NCBI RefSeq assembly: GCF_036226765.1 | Contig: NZ_CP109017.1 | Coordinates: forward strand, 5,891,001 to 5,955,000 | Reading direction: 5' to 3' | Length of the DNA stretch: 64,000 bases | Source of the DNA: Streptomyces sp. NBC_00670 | GTDB lineage: Bacteria > Actinomycetota > Actinomycetes > Streptomycetales > Streptomycetaceae | Part shown: piece after piece, positions 52,786 through 62,667 of the stretch | Layout: each line of letters starts with the position of its first letter | Numbering within the stretch: the stretch's first letter is position 1 | Program-made: the position numbers and the translations under genes | The notes under the pieces: generated by a model | The model's database searches: none | What the model was told of the DNA's origin: nothing | The model's input: the letters and a program-made list of their open reading frames with translations, nothing else

Positions 52786-54420
52786 TCAGCCCACCGGGCG
52801 CGCCCGCTCCACCACCGACGCCAGGTCGAGCGTGTGCGGCAGGGTGCCGAACGCCGCGCCCCAGTCGCCGCCCAGCCGCGAGGCGCAGAACGCGTCGGCC
52901 ACCGCGGGCGGCGCGTACCGCACGAGCAGCGAACCCTGGAGCACCAGCGCCATGCGCTCCACCAGGCGGCGGGCGCGGCCCTCGGCGCCGTCCAGGTCGG
53001 CGAGTTCGGTGAGCAGGTTCTTCACCGCGCCGTCGAGGCGGTGGTCCGCGCCCCGGGTGGTGCCGACCTCGCGCAGGAACGCGTCGATCGCCTGCGGCTC
53101 GCGCCCGAGCGCCCGCAGCGCGTCCAGCGCCTGGACGTTCCCGGCGCCCTCCCAGATCGAGTTCAGCGGCGACTCGCGCAGCAGCCGGGGCATCCCCGAC
53201 TCCTCCACGTACCCGTTGCCGCCCAGGCACTCGGAGGCCTCCGCCACCAGCGGCGTGCACCGCTTGGTCACCCAGTACTTGGCGGCCGGCACCGCCAGGC
53301 GCAGCAGCGCCCGCTCCTGCTCGCCCCCGTCGTCGTAGGCCGCCGCGAGCCGCAGCCCGAGCGCGGTCGCGGCCTCGGACTCCAGCGCCAGGTCGGCCAG
53401 GACGTTCCGCATCAGCGCCTTGTCGACAAGGAGACTTCCGAATGCCTCGCGGTGCCAGGCGTGGTGCACGGCCTGCGCCACCGCCTGCCGCATCAGCGCG
53501 GCCGCCCCGAGCACGCAGTCGAGCCGGGTCGCGGCGACCATCTCGATGATGGTCCGCACCCCGCGCCCCTCCTCGCCGACCCGGCGCGCCCACGTCCCGT
53601 CGAACTCGACCTCGCCGGAGGCGTTCGACCGGTTGCCGAGCTTGTCCTTGAGCCGCTGGATCCGGAACACGTTGCGCGTGCCGTCCGCCAGCACCCGCGG
53701 CACCAGGAAGCAGGTCAGCCCACCCGGCGCCTGCGCCAGCACCAGGAAGCCGTCCGACATCGGCGCCGAGCAGAACCACTTGTGGCCGCGCAGCTCGTAC
53801 GTGCCGTCCTCGGCCAGCGGCCGGGCCCCGGTGGTGTTGGCCCGTACGTCGCTGCCGCCCTGCTTCTCCGTCATCCCCATGCCGAAGAGCACGCCGGCCT
53901 TCTGCGCCGCCGGGCGCAGCTCACGGTCGTAGATCATCGACGTCAGCCGCGGTTCCCACTCGGCCGCCAGCGCCGGGTCGGTGCGCAGCGCGGGCACCGC
54001 CGCGTGCGTCATCGACAGCGGGCAGCCGTTGCCCGCCTCCACCTGCGTCCACACCACGAAGGCCGCCGCCCGCCGCACATGCCCGGCCGGCCGTGTCCAG
54101 GCCGCCGTCAGCCCCGCCGAGACGCCCTTGCCGAGCAGCCGGTGCCAGGAGGGGTGGAAGTCGACCTCGTCGAGGCGGTTGCCGTAGCGGTCGTGCGTGC
54201 GCAGTGCCGGCGGGTTCTCGTTGGCCAGCACCCCCCATTCCTGCACCTGCGCGGACCCTGCCGTCCGTCCGAGGCCCACCAGCTCCTCGGTGACCTCCCC
54301 GAGGCGCTCCGGGGCCACATGCCGCTCGACGGCTTCCACGAGGGCCCGGTCGGCGGAGAAGACGTCGTACCCGACCAGGGGCGGGGCCTGGTTGGTCACC
54401 GTGTGCGTGCTGGCTGCCAT
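52786..54420 (-). CDS. AidB-like acyl-CoA dehydrogenase family protein
   Basis: The 544-residue flavoprotein follows the AidB plan rather than that of metabolic acyl-CoA dehydrogenases: a long N-terminal domain (to residue 180), GMGMTEKQGGSDVRANTT at the flavin site, a middle FDG segment and the ECLGGNGYVEESGMPRLLRE and NSIWEGAGNVQALD signatures. E. coli AidB is part of the alkylation response and binds DNA; these relatives may do the same or oxidise acyl substrates. The gene has no repair neighbours here. Confidence 0.93.
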   Translation of the reverse strand: MAASTHTVTNQAPPLVGYDVFSADRALVEAVERHVAPERLGEVTEELVGLGRTAGSAQVQEWGVLANENPPALRTHDRYGNRLDEVDFHPSWHRLLGKGVSAGLTAAWTRPAGHVRRAAAFVVWTQVEAGNGCPLSMTHAAVPALRTDPALAAEWEPRLTSMIYDRELRPAAQKAGVLFGMGMTEKQGGSDVRANTTGARPLAEDGTYELRGHKWFCSAPMSDGFLVLAQAPGGLTCFLVPRVLADGTRNVFRIQRLKDKLGNRSNASGEVEFDGTWARRVGEEGRGVRTIIEMVAATRLDCVLGAAALMRQAVAQAVHHAWHREAFGSLLVDKALMRNVLADLALESEAATALGLRLAAAYDDGGEQERALLRLAVPAAKYWVTKRCTPLVAEASECLGGNGYVEESGMPRLLRESPLNSIWEGAGNVQALDALRALGREPQAIDAFLREVGTTRGADHRLDGAVKNLLTELADLDGAEGRARRLVERMALVLQGSLLVRYAPPAVADAFCASRLGGDWGAAFGTLPHTLDLASVVERARPVG

Positions 54421-54533
54421 GCCAGGAACCTACCCTTCGGTACGGGGTTGGTCACCCGCTTCCGGGCGCCCGGGCGAAGAGCCGGGGCGACCAGGGGATG
54501 AGGGCAGGGTCGAACGGCCGATACCTTTGGTCC

Positions 54534-55691
54534 GTGCAGCCAGCAAGTGAATCCCCCGACACGCCACCCGGCCGCTTCCACCGGGCGCGTGCCCTGTACC
54601 GGAATGTCTCCAAACGCCGGACCGCCTGGCTGCTCCTGAAGGACACCGTCAACTCCTGCATGGAGTACCGCATCCTCGGCCTCGCGGCGGAGGCGGCGTT
54701 CTTCACGCTGCTCTCCGTGCCGCCGCTGCTGCTGAGCCTGATCGGACTGCTCGGCTACGTCGACGCCTGGACCGGCACCGACACCATCAGCAGCCTCGAG
54801 AACAACATCCTCGACGCCTCCCGCACGGTCCTGTCCGACAAGGGCGTCACCGAGGTCGCCGAGCCGCTGCTGCACGACGTGATGAAGGGCGGCCGCCCCG
54901 ACATCATCTCCATAGGCTTCCTGTTCGCCCTGTGGTCCGGCTCCCGCGCGGTGAACGTCTTCATCGACACCATCACCGTGATGTACGGCCTCGACGGCAC
55001 CCGCGGCATCGTCAAGACCCGGCTGCTGGCGTTCGGCCTGTTCATCGTCGCCCTGCTGATCGGCTCCGTCGCGCTGCCGCTGACGGTGGCCGGGCCGGAC
55101 GCGGTGGTCAACGTGGTGCCGTGGTCCACGACGGTCGTCCAGATCCTGTACTGGCCGGTCGTCGTCGTCCTCTCCATCGTCTTCCTCACCACGCTCTACC
55201 AGGTCTCGGTGCCGGTGCGCTCGCCCTGGGTGGAGGACGTGCCCGGCGCGCTCGTCGCCCTCGCGATGTGGGTGCTCGGCAGCTTCCTGCTGCGCATCTA
55301 CCTCACCAGCACCGTCGAGGGCCCCACGATCTACGGCTCGCTGGCCGCGCCCGTCGCCGTGCTGCTGTGGATCGGCGTCTCGGCGTTCGCGGTCCTGGTG
55401 GGCGCGGCCGTCAACGCGGCGATCGACCGGGTGTGGCCGGCCGCCGCGACCGCCGCCGCCCGCGAGGCCAACGAGCGGCTCCGCCGCGAACAGGCCGCGG
55501 AGTACGTCGCCCGTACGGCCGCCCTGTGCGACGACGACCCGGACGACCCGGACATGCCCTCCGAGTTCCCCGAACGCTGGTCACGCTTCCTGCCCCCGGA
55601 GGACGTCACCTCCCGCCTGCGCGCCCACGTCCGCAGCTACCACCACGGCGGCGGCAAGCCGTCCGACCCGGGGCCGGGGCAGAGGCCCTAG
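54534..55691 (+). CDS. YihY/BrkB-family membrane protein
   Basis: The 385-residue protein has about six membrane helices in the YihY/BrkB arrangement: LAAEAAFFTLLSVPPLLLSLIG early, then LWSGSRAVNVFIDTI, and VLLWIGVSAFAVLVGAAVNA near the end, followed by a soluble tail of 85 residues. Function is unknown, though RNase BN was once wrongly attributed to the family. GTG 54534 fits homology; ATG 54498 would add 12 residues. It is divergent from the AidB gene. Confidence 0.9.
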   Translation: MQPASESPDTPPGRFHRARALYRNVSKRRTAWLLLKDTVNSCMEYRILGLAAEAAFFTLLSVPPLLLSLIGLLGYVDAWTGTDTISSLENNILDASRTVLSDKGVTEVAEPLLHDVMKGGRPDIISIGFLFALWSGSRAVNVFIDTITVMYGLDGTRGIVKTRLLAFGLFIVALLIGSVALPLTVAGPDAVVNVVPWSTTVVQILYWPVVVVLSIVFLTTLYQVSVPVRSPWVEDVPGALVALAMWVLGSFLLRIYLTSTVEGPTIYGSLAAPVAVLLWIGVSAFAVLVGAAVNAAIDRVWPAAATAAAREANERLRREQAAEYVARTAALCDDDPDDPDMPSEFPERWSRFLPPEDVTSRLRAHVRSYHHGGGKPSDPGPGQRP

Positions 55692-55700
55692 CCTGGCGGT

Positions 55701-56399
55701 ATGTACGCGGAACGGGCGTCGCGGCTGCCGGGGGCGGTTCTCTGGCGCCGGCGCATGGAGCGGCCGGACCCCGCCCGGTGGGAGCGGCCCGTCCTGCCCG
55801 ACGGCTGCATGGACCTGCTGTGGACCGACGGCCGGCTGCTGGTCGCCGGCCCCGACACACGCGCGTACGTCCCCGAGGCCGCGCCCGCGCGCTGGGCGGG
55901 CCTCCGCCTCCCGCCCGGCACGGCCCCCACGCTGCTCGGCGTCCCCGCGCACGAGCTGCGCGACCGCCGGGTCGCCCTCGCCGACCTGTGGCCCGCGGCG
56001 CGGGTCCGACGGCTGACGGCCCGGATCGACGCGGCACCGGACCCGGCCGCCGCACTGGAGTCGCTCGCGCTGGACCGGGCGGCGGAGTCGGCCCCGCCGG
56101 ACCCCCTGCTGACGCGGGTGGTCGCGTCCCTGAACGCGGGCCACTCGGTGACCGCGACCGCGGACGCCCTCGGCGTGGGCGCCCGCCAACTGCACCGACG
56201 GTCGCGCACGGCCTTCGGTTACGGCCCGAAGACCCTGTCCCGGGTCCTGCGCCTGCAACGGGCGCTGGCAGTGGCGGGGGAGGGCGCGTCGTACGCGGAG
56301 GTGGCGGCCCGCTCCGGCTACGCGGACCAGGCCCACCTGACACGCGAGGTACGGGCCCTGACGGGGTCGACCCCGGGCCGGCTCTTCCCGCCCACGTGA
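55701..56399 (+). CDS. AraC-family transcriptional regulator
   Basis: The 232-residue protein has an N-terminal DUF6597-like sensor (residues 1-110, with RPVLPDGCMDLLWTDGRLLVAGPDT) and a C-terminal AraC double helix-turn-helix (about 125-228, with VTATADALGVGARQLHRRSR and EVAARSGYADQAHLTREVRALTG). It starts nine bases after the BrkB stop and lies just before a VOC gene 84 bases away, the kind of gene these regulators often control. Confidence 0.92.
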   Translation: MYAERASRLPGAVLWRRRMERPDPARWERPVLPDGCMDLLWTDGRLLVAGPDTRAYVPEAAPARWAGLRLPPGTAPTLLGVPAHELRDRRVALADLWPAARVRRLTARIDAAPDPAAALESLALDRAAESAPPDPLLTRVVASLNAGHSVTATADALGVGARQLHRRSRTAFGYGPKTLSRVLRLQRALAVAGEGASYAEVAARSGYADQAHLTREVRALTGSTPGRLFPPT

Positions 56400-56482
56400 G
56401 CGCGCGGTCCCCGCGCACGCCTGTGGGGAGGGCGATGTCAGTGGTGGGCGGTACTGTCCCTCGCACCGACTGGGGAGGGCTG

Positions 56483-56920
56483 ATGGCGGCCAAGTGGAGC
56501 TTGACGATCGACTGTGCGCACCCGGCGAAACTGGCGGCGTTCTGGGCGCTGGCGCTGGGCTATGCGGAGAAGCCCCCGCCCACGGGGTTCGGAAGCTGGG
56601 AGGAGTGGTTCGCCCATCACGACGTCCCGGAGGAGGAGTGGGACGACGGGGCGTACCTCTCGGATCCGGACGGTGTGGGCCCCACCATCTCCTTCCTGAA
56701 GGTGCCGGAACCGAAGGTGGCGAAGAACAGACTGCACCTCGATGTGCAGGTCGGCGGCGGCCGTGAGACCCCGTGGGAGGTGCGCCGGCCGCGCGTGGCC
56801 GAGGCGGTGGAGCGGCTGACCGCCGCGGGCGCGACCGTGATCCGCGAGGACGAGTGGCAGGGCAGACCGGACCACGTGGTGATGGCGGACCCGGAGGGCA
56901 ACGAGTTCTGTCTGCTCTGA
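56483..56920 (+). CDS. VOC-family protein
   Basis: A 145-residue single VOC-fold protein starting MAAKWSLTIDCAHPAKLAAF and ending ADPEGNEFCLL, which are the usual family ends. Members of this subgroup are glyoxalase-like and without a known substrate. GGGGAGGG precedes ATG 56483. It probably follows the AraC regulator in one transcript and is convergent with another VOC gene. Confidence 0.9.
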   Translation: MAAKWSLTIDCAHPAKLAAFWALALGYAEKPPPTGFGSWEEWFAHHDVPEEEWDDGAYLSDPDGVGPTISFLKVPEPKVAKNRLHLDVQVGGGRETPWEVRRPRVAEAVERLTAAGATVIREDEWQGRPDHVVMADPEGNEFCLL

Positions 56921-56948
56921 CGGGCCCGGCCACACCGACCGGGGCTCC

Positions 56949-57344
56949 TCACGACCCCGCGTAGAGATCCACCGCGTTGCCGTCCGGGTCGTGGACGATC
57001 GCGTAGCGCTGGCCCCAGACCGCGTCCCACGGCTTCAGTTCGCCGTGGTGGCCGGCGGCCACCAGGGAGTCGTACAGGGCGTCCACCTCGGCCGGCGTCT
57101 CGCAGCGCAGGGCCAGCGAGACGCGGCTCCCGGCCGTGGAAGACGGCGGGCGCCGGCCGGGGTGGAAGGAGCGGACCACCTCCTCCGTATCCAGCAGCAG
57201 CCGCATTCCGCCGGGCACCGTCGCCTCCGCGTGCGGTTGCCGTTCGCTGCCCTCGGGGAAGTCGAAGCCCAGGCGGCGGTAGAAGGCGAGGGAGGCGGCC
57301 ATGTCGGAGACGACCAGGCCGACCGCGTCGAATCGTGGAGTCAT
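56949..57344 (-). CDS. VOC-family protein
   Basis: A 131-residue single VOC domain: FDAVGLVVSDMAASLAFYRRLGFDF at the start and AIVHDPDGNAVDLYA at the end. These small dimers include resistance proteins and isomerases; the type cannot be settled here. ATG 57344 is chosen since the 17 upstream residues are low complexity. It is divergent from the ThuA gene (69 bases). Confidence 0.9.
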   Translation of the reverse strand: MTPRFDAVGLVVSDMAASLAFYRRLGFDFPEGSERQPHAEATVPGGMRLLLDTEEVVRSFHPGRRPPSSTAGSRVSLALRCETPAEVDALYDSLVAAGHHGELKPWDAVWGQRYAIVHDPDGNAVDLYAGS

Positions 57345-57413
57345 GCCGCCACCGTAGGCGTCACCGCCACCCCCGGTCTTGAAGGAAACGGACACACCCT
57401 AGGCTGCCCACCC

Positions 57414-58100
57414 ATGGCCCCGCGACTGCTCGTGTACACCCGCACCACCGCCTACCGGCACGACTCCATCCCGGACGCCGTCGCCGCGCTGCGCACCCTC
57501 GACCCGGACGGTCTCGCCGTGGACGCCACCGAGAACCCCGCCGCCCTGGAAGCCGACCTCACCCCGTACGCGGCGGTCGTCTTCCTCTCCACCAGCGGCG
57601 ACGTCCTCACCGACGCCGGCCGCGCCCGCCTCACCGCGTACGTCGAGGGCGGCGGCGGCTTCGCCGGGGTGCACGCGGCGACCTGCACCGAGTACGGGTG
57701 GCCGTACTTCGGCGAGCTGCTCGGCGCCCGCTTCACCCGGCACCCCGCCTACCAGCCCGGCCGTGTCGTCGTCGAGGACCGCGCCCACCCCGCCACCGCC
57801 CACCTCCCGGCGACCTGGCAGTTCACCGACGAGTGGTACGACTTCGACACCAACCCCCGCGCCACCGCGCACATCCTGCTCCGCGCCGACGAGTCCTCGT
57901 ACGACGGCGGCGGCATGGGCGCCGACCACCCGCTCGCCTGGTACCGCGCGCAGGGCGCCGGCCGGGTCTTCTACACCGCCCTCGGCCACGCCTCACCCGC
58001 CTACGCCGACCCCGCCTTCCGCGCCCACCTCCTCGGCGGACTGCGCTGGGCGGCCGGCCTCGCTCACCCCTCCGGCCCTGCTCACCCCTCCGGGGCGTGA
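57414..58100 (+). CDS. ThuA-domain protein
   Basis: The 228-residue protein has the ThuA fold (class I glutamine amidotransferase-like) with LLVYTRTTAYRHDSIPD, VVFLSTSGDVLTD, GGGFAGVHAATCTEYGWPYFGELLGARF and GRVFYTALGHASPAY. ThuA proteins work on trehalose or related sugars in rhizobia; here there is no sugar operon beside it. The end, HPSGPAHPSGA, is a small repeat. Its 3' end overlaps the convergent methyltransferase by 19 bases. Confidence 0.9.
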   Translation: MAPRLLVYTRTTAYRHDSIPDAVAALRTLDPDGLAVDATENPAALEADLTPYAAVVFLSTSGDVLTDAGRARLTAYVEGGGGFAGVHAATCTEYGWPYFGELLGARFTRHPAYQPGRVVVEDRAHPATAHLPATWQFTDEWYDFDTNPRATAHILLRADESSYDGGGMGADHPLAWYRAQGAGRVFYTALGHASPAYADPAFRAHLLGGLRWAAGLAHPSGPAHPSGA

Positions 58101-58864
58101 GTCACCCGGATCTTGGACTGGCCGTGCGGCAACCGCTCCCAGTCGTCCATGAACCGGGCCTCCAGCCCGTACTTGGCGGCCAGTGCCACCAGCGTCTCCG
58201 TGCGGTAGTAGAAGTCCTCGTGCAGCACGTGGTGCTCCTCGCCCTCGGTCCGGTCGAAGGTGAAGTCGAACCAGCCGCCCGGCTTGAGCACCCGGCCCAC
58301 GTGCGCCAGGCACTCCTCGATCACCGGCAGCGGCGAGTGGGAGAAGACGCTGTGCGCGTGGACGATGTCGAAGTGCGCGTCGGGCAGGAACGCCAGCGTC
58401 AGATCGCGGACCGGGGTCAGCGTGGGGAGTCGCTGCTGCAACCCCATCTCGACGAGCGTGCCCTGTGCGGCGGCGAGGATGTCGGGGGAGATGTCCAGGC
58501 CGTAGTAGTGCCCGGGCTCCAGATGCCGGATGAACCGCCAGCCGGCGCGCAGATTGCCGCAGCCGATCTCCAGCATCCGGTGCTCGGGGCGCAGCCCGTG
58601 CCCGACCAGGTAGTCGAACTGCATCGCGCCCAGCGCCAGCCACCGCTCCCGGGTCCGGCTCCCGACCGCCGCGTCCGGGCTCACCTGCGTGTCGGAACGC
58701 ATCACGGCCCGGTAGTAGTCGACGTGGTCCGGGTACTTGCGGCGCAGCCACATGTCCCGGGTGACGCGCACCAGATGCCGCGGCACCCGCGCCGGGTGCC
58801 GTACGGCGTAGCCCACACGGTGTCCGAAGCTCGCTCGGTTGACGGTGACGTTCCTGGCCGGCAC
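58082..58864 (-). CDS. Class I SAM-dependent methyltransferase
   Basis: The 260-residue protein has a basic N-terminal region (residues 1-50) and a Rossmann methyltransferase domain: MLEIGCGNLRAG (motif I, 97-108), YGLDISPDIL (motif II) and HAHSVFSHSPLPVIEECL (motif IV region). The substrate is unknown. GTG 58864 follows GAGGAG and gives MPARNVTVNRASFGHR. Its last 19 bases overlap the ThuA gene end. Confidence 0.9.
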   Translation of the reverse strand: MPARNVTVNRASFGHRVGYAVRHPARVPRHLVRVTRDMWLRRKYPDHVDYYRAVMRSDTQVSPDAAVGSRTRERWLALGAMQFDYLVGHGLRPEHRMLEIGCGNLRAGWRFIRHLEPGHYYGLDISPDILAAAQGTLVEMGLQQRLPTLTPVRDLTLAFLPDAHFDIVHAHSVFSHSPLPVIEECLAHVGRVLKPGGWFDFTFDRTEGEEHHVLHEDFYYRTETLVALAAKYGLEARFMDDWERLPHGQSKIRVTHAPEG

Positions 58865-59065
58865 GGGGTCTCCTCGGTCGTTGTCCGGTCGCTGTCTGCC
58901 CTGCCAGCCTGGTGCCGCCGACCGCCCGCGCCCGTCGGCCGACCGGATCGGTCTCCGCGACGGTCCGGCGGACACCGGTGTCAACCGATCGGTTGATGCG
59001 CACGCCCGTACGGCCCGATAGACACGAACCAACGGGGCGCGGAGAAACGGAGATCCGGGGGAACG

Positions 59066-60286
59066 ATGGAAAAGCTGCACGCGGCCGAGCGCACCGACCC
59101 CGACGCGCGCTGGCTCACCGCCGTTCTGCACATCGCGTTCTGCGCTCTCCTGTGCTCCTCCTTCGTCCGCTTCCTCACCCACGACCAGGGCGGCGGCCCC
59201 CAGCGCGCCTGGACGGTGGCGCTGTTCGTGACCTTCCCGCTCCTCTACACCGCCGGCCGGCTGTTCGCCCCCACGTCCCCACCCGGCACCCTGCCCACCG
59301 CACGGCACCTCGTGTGGCTGGCGGCCGTCACCGCGAACTGGGTCGTACTCCTCGTCCAGGCGCCGAGCGCCACCTGGTGTGCGATGCCCCTGCTCTTCAC
59401 CGGCCTGCACGCACTGCCCCCACGCCTCGCCGTGCCGCTCGTGGCGCTGCTCACCGCGATGGTCGTCGTCTCGGAGATACGGTTCTCGCACGGCACGCTC
59501 AACCCCAACATGGTCGTCGCCCCGCCCGCCATCGCCGCGGTCGCCACCGCCGTCCTCGTCCACCTCCAGCGGCAGGCGGCCCGCCAGCGGCTCCTCATCG
59601 ACGACCTGGTCCGCACCCGGCGCGACCTCGCGGCCACCGAACGGCGGGCCGGTGTCCTGGCCGAGCGGCAGCGGTTGTCCGCCGAGATCCACGACACGCT
59701 CGCCCAGGGCCTGTCCAGCCAGCGGATGCTGCTCCAGGCCGCCGAGCGCGTGTGGCGGACGGACCCCGCGGCGGCCCAGGACCATCTGCGCGAGGCCACC
59801 GGCATCACCGCCCGCAACCTCGCCGAGGCGCGGCACCTGGTCCAGGACCTCGGCCCCGCCGACCTCACCGACGACACGCTCCCCGGAGCGCTCCGCGCCC
59901 TCACCGCGCGCGAGAGCCGGCCCGGTCTGACCGTGGAGTTCCGCCTCGACGGCACCCCCGGCCCCCTCCCGGACCGCGTCGAGGCGACGCTGCTGCGCAT
60001 CGCGCAGGGCGCGCTGGCCAACGTGCGCGAGCACGCGGCGGCGACCCGGGCCGCGCTCACGCTCACCTGCCTGGACGACCGGATCGCGCTCGACGTCGCG
60101 GACAACGGCCGCGGCTTCGACCCGGCGGCCCGGCCGCACCCCGCCTCCGGCCGCGGCCACGGACTGCCCGCCATGCGGATCAGGGCCCGGCAGGCCGGGG
60201 GCACGCTCACCGTGGAGTCGGCCCCGGGCGAGGGCACCGTCGTCACCGCCACCACCCCGCTGACCACCGAGGAGCCCGCCCCATGA
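59066..60286 (+). CDS. Sensor histidine kinase, HisKA_3 type
   Basis: The 406-residue kinase has five to six membrane helices in residues 15-165, a HisKA_3 segment with the phosphorylated His209 (AEIHDTLAQGL) and a HATPase domain with ALANVREHAAA (N box) and DNGRGFDP (G box). No extracytoplasmic sensor domain is evident, so it may sense a membrane signal. Its stop overlaps the response-regulator start as ATGA, so the pair is cotranslated. Confidence 0.95.
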   Translation: MEKLHAAERTDPDARWLTAVLHIAFCALLCSSFVRFLTHDQGGGPQRAWTVALFVTFPLLYTAGRLFAPTSPPGTLPTARHLVWLAAVTANWVVLLVQAPSATWCAMPLLFTGLHALPPRLAVPLVALLTAMVVVSEIRFSHGTLNPNMVVAPPAIAAVATAVLVHLQRQAARQRLLIDDLVRTRRDLAATERRAGVLAERQRLSAEIHDTLAQGLSSQRMLLQAAERVWRTDPAAAQDHLREATGITARNLAEARHLVQDLGPADLTDDTLPGALRALTARESRPGLTVEFRLDGTPGPLPDRVEATLLRIAQGALANVREHAAATRAALTLTCLDDRIALDVADNGRGFDPAARPHPASGRGHGLPAMRIRARQAGGTLTVESAPGEGTVVTATTPLTTEEPAP

Positions 60287-60909
60287 CCTCCGTACGACTG
60301 CTGCTGTGCGACGACCACGCGGTGGTCCGGGCCGGGCTGCGGGCGCTGCTGTCCAGCGCCGACGGGATCGAGGTGGTCGGGGAGGCGGGCAGCGGCGAGG
60401 AGGCGCTCGCGCTCGCCGCGCGGCTGCGGCCTGACGTCGTGCTGATGGACCTCCAGCTCGGCGACGGCATCGACGGCGTGACGGCGACGCGCGAGCTGAC
60501 GTCGGAGGCGGCGGCGCCGCGGGTCCTCGTCCTCACCATGTTCGACACGGACGCCGACATCACGCGGGCCGTCGAGGCGGGGGCCACGGGGTACCTCCTC
60601 AAGGCCGAGCGGCCGGAGGAGCTGTTCGCCGCGATCCGGGACGCGGCGGCCGGGCGTACGGCGCTGTCGGCGCCGGTCGCCGACCGGCTCCTTGCGCGGC
60701 TGCGGGACCCGCGGCCCTCGCTGTCGGAGCGCGAGCGGGAGATCCTCCAGCAGCTGTCGGGGGGTCTGGGGAACCGGGAGATCGCGCGGGCGCTGTTCAT
60801 CAGTGAGGCGACGGTGAAGACGCATCTGCAGCGGATCTACGGCAAGTTGGGGGTGGAGACGCGGGCGGGGGCGGTGGCGGTGGCGAAGGAGCGGCGGTTG
60901 GTGCGGTAG
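60283..60909 (+). CDS. NarL/LuxR-type response regulator
   Basis: The 208-residue regulator has a receiver domain (residues 4-120) with CDDH, phosphorylated Asp56 (VVLMDLQLG), LTMFDTD and GYLLKAERPEE, and a LuxR helix-turn-helix (about 145-205, LSEREREILQQLSGGLGNREIARAL). It is partnered by the kinase encoded just upstream. The next gene, a carboxylesterase, is a possible target by position only. Confidence 0.95.
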   Translation: MTSVRLLLCDDHAVVRAGLRALLSSADGIEVVGEAGSGEEALALAARLRPDVVLMDLQLGDGIDGVTATRELTSEAAAPRVLVLTMFDTDADITRAVEAGATGYLLKAERPEELFAAIRDAAAGRTALSAPVADRLLARLRDPRPSLSEREREILQQLSGGLGNREIARALFISEATVKTHLQRIYGKLGVETRAGAVAVAKERRLVR

Positions 60910-61016
60910 CGGGTTCCGCCTCCGCCGTCCCGCATCCGGCGCAAAATACGATGTGCGGCACACGCACCAGAACCGCATCACCCGCCCGCCCCGCCCCCGG
61001 CAGGAAGGACGCGCGC

Positions 61017-62615
61017 ATGGCCCCCTCCGAACCCCCTGCCGACCACCACGGCCCGGGGTCGCCGGATCCCGTCGTCCGCACACCCCGCGGCCGCGTCCGC
61101 GGCCGCTACGAACAGGGCGTCGCCGTCTTCCGCGGCATCCCCTTCGCCGCCCCGCCCTTCGGCCCGCGCCGCTTCCGGCCCCCCGTGCCGCCCGAGCCGT
61201 GGGACGGCGTCCGGGACGCCGGTGCCTACGGGCCGACCCCGCCCAAGCCGCCGTACTCGGAGGCGTTCGCCCGCTTCCTCGCGGACCCGGTGGTCGCCGG
61301 CGACGACTGCCTCAACCTCAACGTATGGACGCCGGAGCCGGGCCGCGGGGCCCGGCTCCCGGTCATGGTGTGGATCCACGGCGGCGCGCTGACCCGCGGT
61401 TCCTCCGCCGTCCCCGTCTACGACGGCACGGCGTTCGCCCGCGACGGCGTCGTCCTCGTCTCCTTCAACTACCGCCTGGGAGTGGAGGGTTACGGCCTCT
61501 TCCCGGACGCGCCGCCCAACCTCGGCCTGCACGACCAGCTCGCCGCGCTCGAATGGGTGCGGGCGTCCGTCGAGGAGTTCGGCGGCGACCCGGACCGGGT
61601 GACGGTGTTCGGCGAGTCGGCGGGCGCCATCAGCATCGGCGCGCTGCTGGCCGCGCCGCGCGCCCGGGGGCTGTTCCGGCGGGCGGTGCTGCAGAGCGGG
61701 CCGCCGGAGGCGACGGACCGGGGCAAGGTGCGGAAGCTGGTGCGGCGGATGGCCGCGCGGCTCGACGTCCCCGCCACGGCCGCCGCCTTCGCGGACGTGG
61801 ACCGCACCCGGCTGGCCGAGGCGCAGGCGGAGGCCGGCCGCATGGCAGGACCCATCCTCGGCGGCCCCGCGTTCGGCATCGTCGTCGACGGCGACCTCGT
61901 GCCCCGCGACCCGCTCGCCGCGCTGGTGGACGGCGCCGCCCGGGACGTACCGCTGCTGATGGGGTGGACCAGCGAGGAGTACCGGCTGTGGATCGCGCCG
62001 ACGGGGCTGGTCGAGCGCATCGACCGCCTCGGCCCGCTCGCCGTGGCGCTGGCGATGGCACGCTGCCACTGCGGCCCCGAGGTGATCCGCGGCTACCGGG
62101 CCGCGCATCCGACGGCCACGACGTCGGAACTGATCGGCCAGATGGTGACCGACCACCTCCTGCGGGTCCCCCTGCACCGCCTGGCGGACGCGCGCACCCC
62201 CGGGTCCGCCCCCACCCACGTCTACGAGTTCGCCTGGCGCTCCCACATCCCCGGCCTGGGCGCCTGTCACGCCCTGGAACTCGGCTTCGTCTTCGACGCG
62301 GCGGACGTACCGGAGGCGGAACGGCTCGCCGGCCCGGACGCGCCCCGGGAACTGGCGCGGGAGATGCACGCCGCGTGGGTGCGGTTCGCGGTGGACGGCG
62401 ACCCCGGCTGGCCGGCCTGGGACGCGTCCCACCCCGTCCGTGTCTTCGGCACGCCCGGACCCCCCGTCGCCCACGGCCCCCGCGACCTGGAAATGGCCCT
62501 CTGGCAGTCCCAGACCACCCGCCCCGACCCCCACCGCACCCCCCGGAGAACCACCCGCCCACCCCTACGCGTCACGGCCCCCCTGTCAGCGGTCCGCCGC
62601 TTCCGCCGCACGTGA
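61017..62615 (+). CDS. Type-B carboxylesterase
   Basis: The 532-residue esterase has the alpha/beta-hydrolase signature GESAG with nucleophile Ser201, the oxyanion region WIHGGAL (119-125), the EDCLNLNV-like DDCLNLNVW, a likely acid Glu in WTSEEYRLW and a His in ACHALELGFVF. There is no signal peptide. The last 40 residues are proline/arginine rich. ATG 61017 has GGAAGG six bases upstream. It is followed by proline iminopeptidase after 52 bases. Confidence 0.93.
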   Translation: MAPSEPPADHHGPGSPDPVVRTPRGRVRGRYEQGVAVFRGIPFAAPPFGPRRFRPPVPPEPWDGVRDAGAYGPTPPKPPYSEAFARFLADPVVAGDDCLNLNVWTPEPGRGARLPVMVWIHGGALTRGSSAVPVYDGTAFARDGVVLVSFNYRLGVEGYGLFPDAPPNLGLHDQLAALEWVRASVEEFGGDPDRVTVFGESAGAISIGALLAAPRARGLFRRAVLQSGPPEATDRGKVRKLVRRMAARLDVPATAAAFADVDRTRLAEAQAEAGRMAGPILGGPAFGIVVDGDLVPRDPLAALVDGAARDVPLLMGWTSEEYRLWIAPTGLVERIDRLGPLAVALAMARCHCGPEVIRGYRAAHPTATTSELIGQMVTDHLLRVPLHRLADARTPGSAPTHVYEFAWRSHIPGLGACHALELGFVFDAADVPEAERLAGPDAPRELAREMHAAWVRFAVDGDPGWPAWDASHPVRVFGTPGPPVAHGPRDLEMALWQSQTTRPDPHRTPRRTTRPPLRVTAPLSAVRRFRRT

Positions 62616-62667
62616 CGGGGGCCGCGAACCGCCGGCGGCAGACGCCGGACCACACGGAGGTCAGGAG